A DNA stretch of 13,866 bases from Bacillota bacterium (GTDB lineage Bacteria > Bacillota > Clostridia > Peptostreptococcales > Anaerovoracaceae). A model generated the notes under the pieces. The model was given only the letters and a program-made list of their open reading frames with translations. It was not told the DNA's origin and made no database searches. This document shows positions 6,578 to 12,353 of the stretch, piece by piece (position 1 is the first letter of the stretch; each line of letters opens with the position of its first letter). The position numbers and the translations under genes are program-made. The stretch spans positions 1 to 13,866 of the forward strand of contig JAFZRG010000201.1 in NCBI GenBank assembly GCA_017619985.1, read 5' to 3'.

Positions 6578-7138
6578 CTATTTGTTCAGCGCAAAGCCTG
6601 CTTCGAATGCGTTGCCGACCACTTCGCCGATCGCTCTGTACTTGCCGTGCACCTGGTCGAAGGCGATCAGGCCCATCTTGTCCGGGTCGGGCTGGCCGTC
6701 CGTCAGGACGCTCTCGTCGACCGAGACGTTCACGATCTTGCCGTACAGGTAGGCGTATTTCTCGTCGTATTCCCTCAGCCTGCATTCCAGGGTCATGGGC
6801 AGTTCCGCAAACAGCGGCGCGTTCACGTTTTCCGCCTTTTCGACGGTCCAGCCGGTCTTCGCGATCTTGTCCGGGTCATCGTTGCCGGAGACCACGCCCA
6901 CGAAATCGCTGGCCACGAGCTGGCCCTTCGTCGCGAAACTCACCGTAAACTCCTTGTTCGCGAGGATGTTTTTCGTCGTCTTGTGACCCGCCGAGATGCA
7001 CATGACGATCTCATCGTCACAACCCATGCCGCACCAGGCCGCGTTCATCGCGTCGGGCTTTCCGTTTTCGTCGTAGGATCCGATAATAAAGACCACCTGG
7101 GGATACGTCCAGGGCTGCATGCCGAAATTCTTTCTCAT
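6578..7138 (-). CDS. Flavin reductase-like domain protein (flavoredoxin type)
   Basis: A 186-residue split-barrel FMN protein of the flavin reductase-like/flavoredoxin group. The N-terminus MRKNFGMQPWTYPQVVFIIGSYDENGKPDAMNAAWCGMGCDDE is typical; the NAAW and ISAGHKTTKNI segments belong to the flavin-binding core, and KEFTVSFATKGQLVASDFVG follows as in relatives. These proteins bind FMN and pass electrons or reduce flavins in anaerobes; the precise partner is unknown. An AAAGGAGG site lies just upstream of the ATG on the minus strand. It is divergent from the NimA-like gene and shares a promoter region of about 90 bases with it, which suggests joint redox-related control. Confidence 0.9.
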   Translation of the reverse strand: MRKNFGMQPWTYPQVVFIIGSYDENGKPDAMNAAWCGMGCDDEIVMCISAGHKTTKNILANKEFTVSFATKGQLVASDFVGVVSGNDDPDKIAKTGWTVEKAENVNAPLFAELPMTLECRLREYDEKYAYLYGKIVNVSVDESVLTDGQPDPDKMGLIAFDQVHGKYRAIGEVVGNAFEAGFALNK

Positions 7139-7167
7139 ATCATCTGCCTCCTTTGCCGCGGATGTTT

Positions 7168-7197
7168 CTTACAATTGTATTTTACATCCTGTATAAT
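7168..7197 (+). promoter_or_regulatory. Promoter of the NimA-like gene
   Basis: A perfect TATAAT lies at 7192-7197; the best -35 is a weak CTTACA at 7168-7173 with an 18-base spacer. The start would be near 7204, just before the AGGAGGT ribosome site. Confidence 0.6.
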
Positions 7198-7207
7198 GGA
7201 GGTGCAA
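7179..7207 (-). promoter_or_regulatory. Candidate promoter of the flavin-reductase-like gene
   Basis: On the minus strand TTGCAC (7207-7202) and TAAAAT (7184-7179) are 17 bases apart. It overlaps the plus-strand promoter of the NimA-like gene, so the two could compete for RNA polymerase. Confidence 0.4.
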
Positions 7208-7226
7208 GAACAGGAGGTATCAAGAC

Positions 7227-7715
7227 ATGTTCAGACCGATGGCAAAACCCAGAGCGCATCAGCAGATCCCCGAAGAGGAATGCATCCGCATCCTGAAAGA
7301 GCAGAAGAGGGGCATCCTCTGCGTGCTCGGCGACGACGATTACCCTTACGGGACACCCACGAACCATTTCTACAACGAGGAAGACGGCTGGATCTACTTC
7401 CACAGCAACAAGAAGGGCCACAAAGTGGACGCCATGAAGAAGCACGACAAGGTCTGCTTCGTGTGCTACGACGAGGGCTTCGTGAAGGAAGGCGATTGGG
7501 CGCTCAATATCAAGAGCGTCATCGTGTTCGGCCGCGTGGAGTTCATCGATTATGAGGAGGACCCTGAACGGTTCACCCGCGTCATGACCGATCTGTCGCA
7601 TAAGTTCACGGATGACGAAGAATACATCGCCAGGGAGATGAAGACGGCGGCAGGCACGCTGCTGTTCGCGATCAGGCCCGAACATATGACGGGCAAACTT
7701 GTCAACGAATCGTAA
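7227..7715 (+). CDS. NimA-like pyridoxamine 5'-phosphate oxidase-family protein
   Basis: A 162-residue split-barrel protein close to the Nim (5-nitroimidazole reductase) group. Diagnostic segments are PEEECIRILKEQKRGILCVLGDDDYPYGTPTNHFY, IYFHSNKKGHKVDAMKKHDKVCFVCYDE and a C-terminal FAIRPEHMTGK. Family members bind FMN, F420 or heme; some Nim proteins confer nitroimidazole tolerance, but most clostridial homologues are uncharacterised, so resistance should not be assumed. ATG 7227 is preceded by AGGAGGT at suitable spacing. No terminator separates it from rubrerythrin, so readthrough into that gene is likely in addition to rubrerythrin's own promoter. Confidence 0.88.
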   Translation: MFRPMAKPRAHQQIPEEECIRILKEQKRGILCVLGDDDYPYGTPTNHFYNEEDGWIYFHSNKKGHKVDAMKKHDKVCFVCYDEGFVKEGDWALNIKSVIVFGRVEFIDYEEDPERFTRVMTDLSHKFTDDEEYIAREMKTAAGTLLFAIRPEHMTGKLVNES

Positions 7716-7726
7716 TCGGGTATAAT
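7699..7726 (+). promoter_or_regulatory. Strong promoter of the rubrerythrin-desulfoferrodoxin operon
   Basis: TTGTCA (7699-7704) and a perfect TATAAT (7721-7726) are separated by 16 bases. The -35 lies inside the end of the NimA-like gene, whose stop is at 7713-7715. Transcription would start near 7733, close to the AAAGGAGG ribosome site of rubrerythrin. Confidence 0.8.
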
Positions 7727-7750
7727 GAAAGCAGAAAAAGGAGGCACGAC

Positions 7751-8299
7751 ATGAGCGACAAGAAGAATCCGTATTCCGGTACGAAAACCGAACAGAACCT
7801 GCTGGCGGCATTCGCCGGCGAATCCCAGGCGCGCAACAAGTACACGTACTACGCTTCGAAAGCCAAGAAGGAAGGCTTCGAGCAGATCTCCGCGCTGTTC
7901 CTGAAGACGGCGGAGAACGAGAAAGAGCACGCGAAACTGTGGTTCAAGGAACTGAACGGCATCGGCTCCACCGCCGAGAACCTGGCGGACGCAGCCGACG
8001 GCGAGAACTACGAATGGACCGATATGTACGAAGGTTTCGCCAAGATCGCGGAAGAGGAAGGCTTTGCCGAGCTGGCAGAGAAGTTCCGCGGCGTCGCGGC
8101 CATCGAGAAACATCACGAAGAGCGCTACAGAGCGCTGCTTAAGAACGTGGAGACCGCGCAGGTCTTTGCAAAGAGCAGCGTAAAGGTCTGGGAGTGCAGA
8201 AACTGCGGACATATCATGGTGGGCGAAAAGGCTCCCGAGATCTGCCCCGTCTGCGCGCATCCGCAGGCCTATTTCGAAGTCAATTGCGAGAACTATTAG
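7751..8299 (+). CDS. rbr: Rubrerythrin (NADH peroxidase component)
   Basis: A 182-residue rubrerythrin that reduces hydrogen peroxide in anaerobes using electrons from rubredoxin-type donors. The N-terminal four-helix ferritin-like domain carries the diiron ligands: Glu24 in FAGESQARNKY, Glu57-x2-His60 in ENEKEH, and Glu119-x2-His122 in IEKHHEERY. The C-terminal rubredoxin domain has Cys149-x2-Cys152 (ECRNCGH) and Cys165-x2-Cys168 (CPVCAHPQ) for the FeS4 site. Both domains look intact. ATG 7751 follows AAAGGAGG. Its stop codon overlaps the ribosome site of desulfoferrodoxin, giving a two-gene peroxide and superoxide defence operon. Confidence 0.97.
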   Translation: MSDKKNPYSGTKTEQNLLAAFAGESQARNKYTYYASKAKKEGFEQISALFLKTAENEKEHAKLWFKELNGIGSTAENLADAADGENYEWTDMYEGFAKIAEEEGFAELAEKFRGVAAIEKHHEERYRALLKNVETAQVFAKSSVKVWECRNCGHIMVGEKAPEICPVCAHPQAYFEVNCENY

Positions 8300-8308
8300 G
8301 AGGGTGAC

Positions 8309-8683
8309 ATGAGCAAATTCTACAAGTGCCCCATGTGCGGCAACATCATCGGCAAGATCCATGACAGCGGCGTGCCCGTAGTCTGCTGCGGCAAGCCCAT
8401 GGAACATCTGGAAGCCAACACCGTTGAAGCCAGCTTCGAGAAGCACATCCCCGACGTCAAGGTCGAGGACGGCATCGTAAAGGTCCAGGTCGGCTCCGTG
8501 GCTCATCCCATGGTCGAAGAACACTTCATCGAGTGGATCTATCTCGAGACCGACAAGGGCGGCGCCCGCAAGGCGCTGAATCCGGGCGATGCGCCGGAAG
8601 CCTGCTTTGCCCTGTGCGGCGAGACCCCGCTTGCGGTCTACGCCTACTGCAATCTCCACGGCCTGTGGAAGAAGGATCTGTAG
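8309..8683 (+). CDS. dfx: Desulfoferrodoxin / 2Fe superoxide reductase
   Basis: A 124-residue two-domain superoxide reductase that turns superoxide into hydrogen peroxide without making oxygen; the peroxide is then a substrate for the neighbouring rubrerythrin. The N-terminal desulforedoxin-like FeS4 centre is complete: Cys7, Cys10, Cys26 and Cys27. The catalytic Fe(His)4(Cys) centre is also complete: His46 in EKHIP, His66, His72, Cys114 and His117 in CNLHGLW; the conserved Glu44-Lys45 pair is present. The AGGAGGGTGA ribosome site overlaps the rubrerythrin stop codon. A bidirectional terminator follows. Confidence 0.97.
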   Translation: MSKFYKCPMCGNIIGKIHDSGVPVVCCGKPMEHLEANTVEASFEKHIPDVKVEDGIVKVQVGSVAHPMVEEHFIEWIYLETDKGGARKALNPGDAPEACFALCGETPLAVYAYCNLHGLWKKDL

Positions 8684-8700
8684 ATCCCGCAATGCACGCA

Positions 8701-8726
8701 AAAAGACGGCCTGAGGGCCGTCTTTT
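8701..8726. terminator. Bidirectional terminator after desulfoferrodoxin
   Basis: AAAAGACGGCC (8701-8711) and GGCCGTCTTTT (8716-8726) form an 11-pair stem with loop TGAG, ending the + operon and the convergent - gene at 8739. Confidence 0.93.
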
Positions 8727-8738
8727 GTATTGCGCGGA

Positions 8739-9131
8739 TCAGAATGTGACTGTCTTGGGCGGGGCAGTGAAGGAAGTGAACGTCGCAGTGGCTTCCGTGA
8801 TCTTAAAGACCGTCGCGTTGCCGTCGCCCGGCGCGTACATGGCCTTCAGGTCGGGATAGCTGTCGAGCATGTGGCTGACCGCTTCGACGCTGTCGTCCAT
8901 CACGGCTTTGCCCGCGAGACGCAGCCAGGTGCCTCCGTCGAACGCGCAGATCTCGATCTTCGGATCTGCGATCATCTGCTTCGCGACGTCCTTGCTCTTG
9001 CCGGTCTGGATCGTCAGGCAGCCGTCAAAGATGTCCACGGTGCCGAAGGGACGCACCCTGGGCTGGTCGCCGTCGGCCGTCGCCAGATAATAAGTGCCGC
9101 ACTTCTTTAAAAACTCATAAACTTCGTTCAT
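8739..9131 (-). CDS. Small pyridoxamine 5'-phosphate oxidase-family (split-barrel) protein
   Basis: A 130-residue split-barrel protein. The opening MNEVYEFLKKCGTYYLATADGDQPRVRPFGTVDIFDGCLTIQTGKSKDVAKQM is characteristic of short clostridial PNPOx-like flavin-binding proteins, with the RPFG and TGKSKDV segments where the cofactor phosphate usually sits. It is different from the NimA-like protein at 7227, which has an extra N-terminal region and a GHKVD motif. The reaction is unknown. The minus-strand start is preceded by AAAGGAGA. It is divergent from the LacI-type regulator and convergent with desulfoferrodoxin; by position it probably belongs with the redox block. Confidence 0.87.
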   Translation of the reverse strand: MNEVYEFLKKCGTYYLATADGDQPRVRPFGTVDIFDGCLTIQTGKSKDVAKQMIADPKIEICAFDGGTWLRLAGKAVMDDSVEAVSHMLDSYPDLKAMYAPGDGNATVFKITEATATFTSFTAPPKTVTF

Positions 9132-9182
9132 GGCAGGATCTCCTTTCGCAGTAAATCTGTTTTCAGTTTGAGCCTAATAGAT

Positions 9183-9199
9183 TCTGTTGTCAAGACAGA
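9183..9199. promoter_or_regulatory. Inverted repeat over a minus-strand TTGACA in a divergent intergenic region
   Basis: TCTGT (9183-9187) and ACAGA (9195-9199) flank TGTCAAG; a nested TGTC-AA-GACA is also present. On the minus strand this contains TTGACA, a perfect -35 for the gene at 8739, though the matching -10 is weak. It may be an operator; the regulator is unknown. Confidence 0.35.
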
Positions 9200-9233
9200 C
9201 TGTTTTTGTGTAGCAAATAAGGGGCGGAGTATG

Positions 9234-9239
9234 TATAAT
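9234..9239 (+). promoter_or_regulatory. -10 element of the lacI-type regulator gene
   Basis: A perfect TATAAT follows TG directly, with only a poor -35 (TAGCAA, 9211-9216, 17-base spacer). The start would be near 9246, before the AAAGGA ribosome site at 9255-9260. Confidence 0.55.
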
Positions 9240-9274
9240 AATAAAAAATACCGTAAAGGAAATATTGTTTTGAA

Positions 9275-10300
9275 ATGACGAAAAGAGCAACAATTAAAGA
9301 CATCGCTCAGGCCGCAAACGTTTCCATTGCGACAGTATCACGCGTTCTGAACAATAACCCATTAGTAACGACCGACACGAAAAAGAAGGTGATGAAGGCC
9401 GCACGTTCGCTGGACTATATCCCGAATTCTTCTGCAAAGAGCCTGAAAACGCATCAGACGAAGACCATAGGCTTCGTAATATCCGACCTCGCAAGTGATG
9501 CGCTGACAGTCGCGGCACGCGCCGCAGAACGCGTGCTCGCGCAGAATGGTTACAACATGATCCTCTGCACGACGGAGAATGATCCGGACCGTGAACTGGA
9601 GTATCTGAGGATGCTGATGAGCAAGAACGTCGATGGCATCATTCTGAATTCGACCGGATGGAACGTTGATTATGTGCTTGAGATCAATCAGCTGATCCCC
9701 GTCGTGCTGTATAACCGCAAGATAGCGGACAGCGGTTTCGTCGGAGATCTGATCGATACGAACAATTTTCAAGGGACCTACCTTCTGACAAAGATGCTGC
9801 TGCAGGAAGGGCATCGGCGGATCTTCCTGGTCGGAGGACCGAACCGGCTGAGCAATGCGGCGGAACGGTATCAGGGATATGCGGCTGCGATGATGGAAAG
9901 CGGTATCGCGGTCTCCGATGAGGATCCGTATTTCTTCAGCGGAGAATTTTCGCAGGATACCGGAGCAGCTGCAGCGGATTATCTCGTGAAAATGGAGTAT
10001 CAGCCTACGGCAGTCATCTGTGAGAACGTGACGCTCACCGTGGGATTCCTGTCGAGAGCGGCGGCATTGGGTCTGGAATTTCCGAGGGATTACTCCTTTG
10101 CATCCTACGACGGTCTTCCCAATGCGATGCTGATGAAAGTTCATCCGACATCGGTCGTATTCGATACGGCAGAAATGGGTGAGCAGATCGGCCGGTCCAT
10201 CATTGAGCGCATAATGACGCCGGATATGCCGGGAAGGGAATTTATCTATGACCCTTCTGTGATCGAAGGAGACTCCATTGCGCCTGCCGCCAGGATCTGA
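9275..10300 (+). CDS. LacI/GalR-family transcriptional regulator
   Basis: A 341-residue regulator. Residues 5-25 form the helix-turn-helix (ATIKDIAQAANVSIATVSRVLNN) and about 45-60 the hinge helix (YIPNSSAKSLKT), followed by a periplasmic-binding-protein-like effector domain starting at KTIGFVISDLAS. NVDGIILNSTG, DTNNFQGTYLLTKMLLQEGHRRIFLVGG and PTAVICENVTLTVG are typical of the sugar-binding lobes. The family usually represses a catabolic operon and releases DNA on binding a sugar or sugar derivative. The gene ends in its own terminator, and the next transcription unit carries two identical CG-centred palindromes of the type LacI proteins bind, so it very likely controls that operon. ATG 9275 is used; the ribosome site AAAGGA lies rather far upstream, about 14 bases. 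Confidence 0.95.
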   Translation: MTKRATIKDIAQAANVSIATVSRVLNNNPLVTTDTKKKVMKAARSLDYIPNSSAKSLKTHQTKTIGFVISDLASDALTVAARAAERVLAQNGYNMILCTTENDPDRELEYLRMLMSKNVDGIILNSTGWNVDYVLEINQLIPVVLYNRKIADSGFVGDLIDTNNFQGTYLLTKMLLQEGHRRIFLVGGPNRLSNAAERYQGYAAAMMESGIAVSDEDPYFFSGEFSQDTGAAAADYLVKMEYQPTAVICENVTLTVGFLSRAAALGLEFPRDYSFASYDGLPNAMLMKVHPTSVVFDTAEMGEQIGRSIIERIMTPDMPGREFIYDPSVIEGDSIAPAARI

Positions 10301-10316
10301 TGATAAAGGCTTCTAT

Positions 10317-10346
10317 CGACCCGCCGAAATGGCGGGTCGGTTTTTA
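10317..10346 (+). terminator. Rho-independent terminator of the lacI-type gene
   Basis: CGACCCGCC (10317-10325) pairs with GGCGGGTCG (10331-10339) around GAAAT, followed by G and TTTTT. It separates regulator transcription from the catabolic operon. Confidence 0.93.
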
Positions 10347-10382
10347 TTGTCACATTATTCTTCGAAAAATTGACATTAGGGC

Positions 10383-10411
10383 TTGCAAATATAAAAAAAG
10401 TGGGATATAAT
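10383..10411 (+). promoter_or_regulatory. Promoter of the isomerase-BKACE-dehydrogenase-dehydratase operon
   Basis: TTGCAA (10383-10388) and a perfect TATAAT (10406-10411) are separated by 17 bases. The start falls near 10418, inside the first operator, and the leader is about 150 bases long. Confidence 0.85.
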
Positions 10412-10413
10412 AA

Positions 10414-10427
10414 TGTAAACGTTTTCA
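10414..10427 (+). promoter_or_regulatory. Operator 1 for the LacI-type regulator
   Basis: TGTAAACGTTTTCA lies directly after the -10 and covers the start site. It is a CG-centred palindrome, as expected for LacI-family proteins, and also fits the catabolite-control cre consensus TGWNANCGNTNWCA, so CcpA is an alternative binder. The 16 bases AATGTAAACGTTTTCA recur in reverse at operator 2. Confidence 0.85.
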
Positions 10428-10455
10428 ATTCGTTGTCAAATTTTTTTAAGGGGAA

Positions 10456-10469
10456 TGAAAACGTTTACA
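10456..10469 (-). promoter_or_regulatory. Operator 2 for the LacI-type regulator (inverted copy)
   Basis: TGAAAACGTTTACA is the exact reverse complement of operator 1, with matching flanks (AATG on the same side). The centres are 42 bases apart, four helical turns, so two regulator dimers would sit on the same DNA face. Confidence 0.85.
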
Positions 10470-10568
10470 TTCGTAAAGGTCATCCTCTGACAGTCTTGTT
10501 TAAGACCATTTATATCCACTCGTTATCTCTCGATTTCAATTATCCGTACACGGAAAGAAAGGTTGGAA

Positions 10569-11360
10569 ATGTTCGAAATCGGATGCTGCGGGCGCACGGA
10601 AGATTACCGTCTGATCTCTGAGATGGGCTACGACTATGCAGAATTGTCAGCCCGTCAGATCATGCTGCTCTCTGGGTCCGAATTCAAGGATTTCGTTACG
10701 TTTCATCGTCTTACCGGTTTCCCCTGCAGATGCTTCAATGATTTCTGCGGTCCTGATCTGCCCTTCGTTGGGCCTGACCGGGATCCGGACAAAATAATCG
10801 GATATTGCTTTGAGGCTGTTCTGCGGGGAACTGTTCTTGGGATCCGTTCTATCGGCATCGGCGCTCCGTTTGCCAGGATCCTTCCGGATGGATATCCGAA
10901 GGAAAAAGCCGATGAAGAAATGTTTGATTTTCTTACGATCCTGAATAGATTCGCGAAACCTGCCGGGATCATGATCCTCGTGGAAGCCGTTCATAAACAT
11001 TTATGCAATTACCTGTGTCATACGAAGGACGTGCTGGATCTGACAAAACGCTTCGATGATGAGAATGTCCGTATGGTCCTGGACTTTTATCATGCAGCCG
11101 TGATGAAGGAAGACAGACAGGAATGGTTCGAAGCGATGCCATATGTGAGACATCTTCACTACAGTACGGATCTGGATGATCATCGCCGGGGATATGTCCG
11201 TTCGGACGATGTTCCTGAGCTGAAAACGTATCTGGCGGATGCTGCATCCTGCGGTTACAGCGGCGGGATCAGTGTCGAGGCAGTTCAGGATCATGCATTA
11301 CTGCTTCAGGAAGGAAAGTCCTGCGCACAGTACATGCGCACGGCAGTTGATCAGTTATAG
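10569..11360 (+). CDS. Sugar phosphate isomerase/epimerase-like TIM barrel protein
   Basis: A 263-residue protein of the xylose isomerase-like/AP endonuclease 2 TIM barrel superfamily. The four expected metal ligands at the barrel ends are visible: Glu139 in ILVEAVHKH, Asp172 in MVLDFYHA, His197 in RHLHYS and Glu237 in ISVEAV. The N-terminal EIGCCGRTEDYRLISEMGYDYAEL is the usual first strand and helix. Relatives isomerise or epimerise sugars, keto sugars, hydroxypyruvate or inositol intermediates; the substrate here is unknown. ATG 10569 sits six bases after GAAAGG; a TTG at 10563 is also in frame but less well placed. It is the first gene behind the LacI-controlled promoter, followed after 34 bases by BKACE 2. 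Confidence 0.87.
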   Translation: MFEIGCCGRTEDYRLISEMGYDYAELSARQIMLLSGSEFKDFVTFHRLTGFPCRCFNDFCGPDLPFVGPDRDPDKIIGYCFEAVLRGTVLGIRSIGIGAPFARILPDGYPKEKADEEMFDFLTILNRFAKPAGIMILVEAVHKHLCNYLCHTKDVLDLTKRFDDENVRMVLDFYHAAVMKEDRQEWFEAMPYVRHLHYSTDLDDHRRGYVRSDDVPELKTYLADAASCGYSGGISVEAVQDHALLLQEGKSCAQYMRTAVDQL

Positions 11361-11394
11361 TTCATTCATTTATACGCTGAACAGGAGCAACACA

Positions 11395-12330
11395 ATGAAA
11401 AAGCAAAAGAAAGTTGTCATCACAGCGGCGATCACCGGCGCGATCCATACGCCGTCCCTTTCGCCGTATCTGCCGGCAACGCCGGATGATATCGCGCGTC
11501 AGGCGATCGATGCGGCGAAAGCCGGCGCTGCGGTCCTGCATATCCATGCGCGTGCAGAGGACGGTTCTCCGACGACGGATTTCGGCATCTACAGAAAGAT
11601 CCTGAGCACGATCAAGAGCGAAACGGATGCCGTCATCAGCATCACGACCGGCGGTGCACAGGGCATGAGCGTGGAAGAACGCTTCTCCGTCATCGAGGAA
11701 TTTAAGCCGGAGATGGCTTCCGCGAACGGCGGCACCATGAACTTCTGCTTCCATAAGCTCCGGGACATGATGGGTGAAAAACCGAAGTATGATTGGGAGG
11801 CGCCGTTCGTCGAAAGGACATACTACAGTCTGTTCAAGAATACTTTCGCAGATCTGGAATACTGCATCAAGACGATGAACGCCTGCGGTACACTGCCTGA
11901 GTTCGAAGTCTTCGATTACGGCCAGCTGGCGAACATCCAGTACTTCCAGAAGAACGGCGTCATCACGCAGCCCATCCTTCTCCAGTTCGTTCCGGGGGTC
12001 ATGGGCGGCTATCCGATGAACAACGAGGCCATGATGTTCATGATCGATCAGGCCAAGAAGATGCTGGGCAACGATATTCAGTACTGTACCGTTTCCGGCG
12101 GACGCAGGATGTTCCGCCACGCCACGATGATGCTGCTGCAGGGCGGCAATGTGCGCGTCGGCATGGAAGACGGTCTGTATACCAACGTTCAGGGTGATCT
12201 CGCTGAAAGCAATGCGCAGCAGGTAGAGAAGATGAGGAAGATCGTCGAACTGCTGGATTACGAGATCGCATCGCCCGACGAAGCGAGAGAGATGCTTTCC
12301 CTCAAGGGCGGCAATATGGTCAATTTCTGA
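11395..12330 (+). CDS. Beta-keto acid cleavage enzyme (BKACE 2, DUF849)
   Basis: A 311-residue BKACE, 35 longer than BKACE 1, with an insertion after residue 114 (MNFCFHKLRDMMGEKPKYDW). The catalytic set is intact: zinc ligands His49 and His51 in LHIHAR, the ITTGGA loop at 83-88, PEFEVFDYG at 168-176, and Arg254-x3-Glu258-Asp259 in RVGMEDGLY. The expected reaction is 3-keto acid plus acetyl-CoA to acetoacetate plus an acyl-CoA. The residue matching Glu14 of Kce is Ile17 by my alignment, so an amino-group substrate is unlikely. ATG 11395 is chosen for AGGAG at 11383-11387 and the usual KKVVITAAITGA start; the open frame extends upstream into the previous gene without a ribosome site. The next gene, a 3-hydroxy acid dehydrogenase, is 23 bases downstream. 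Confidence 0.93.
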   Translation: MKKQKKVVITAAITGAIHTPSLSPYLPATPDDIARQAIDAAKAGAAVLHIHARAEDGSPTTDFGIYRKILSTIKSETDAVISITTGGAQGMSVEERFSVIEEFKPEMASANGGTMNFCFHKLRDMMGEKPKYDWEAPFVERTYYSLFKNTFADLEYCIKTMNACGTLPEFEVFDYGQLANIQYFQKNGVITQPILLQFVPGVMGGYPMNNEAMMFMIDQAKKMLGNDIQYCTVSGGRRMFRHATMMLLQGGNVRVGMEDGLYTNVQGDLAESNAQQVEKMRKIVELLDYEIASPDEAREMLSLKGGNMVNF

Positions 12331-12353
12331 TGAACAACGCAGGAGGAACAAGC

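Noticed and set aside
7550..8701. Minus-strand open frame of 383 codons across rubrerythrin and desulfoferrodoxin
   Set aside because: Both plus-strand genes have complete metal-binding motifs and ribosome sites; the antisense frame has no recognisable domain.
9233..9247. PerR-box-like sequence at the lacI-type promoter
   Set aside because: About 11 of 14 positions fit TTATAATNATTATAA, but the stretch is simply an AT-rich -10 region and the match is not palindromic.
10370..10375. TTGACA as -35 of the catabolic operon promoter
   Set aside because: At normal spacing it meets only an A-tract; TTGCAA at 10383 with a 17-base spacer to TATAAT is the better pair.
10370..10621. Plus-strand open frame of 83 codons running through the catabolic promoter
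   Set aside because: It contains the promoter and both operators and has no ribosome site or recognisable protein.
11239..11394. Upstream extension of BKACE 2 by 52 codons
   Set aside because: It overlaps the end of the TIM barrel gene, lacks a ribosome site, and the family N-terminus begins at 11395 behind AGGAG.
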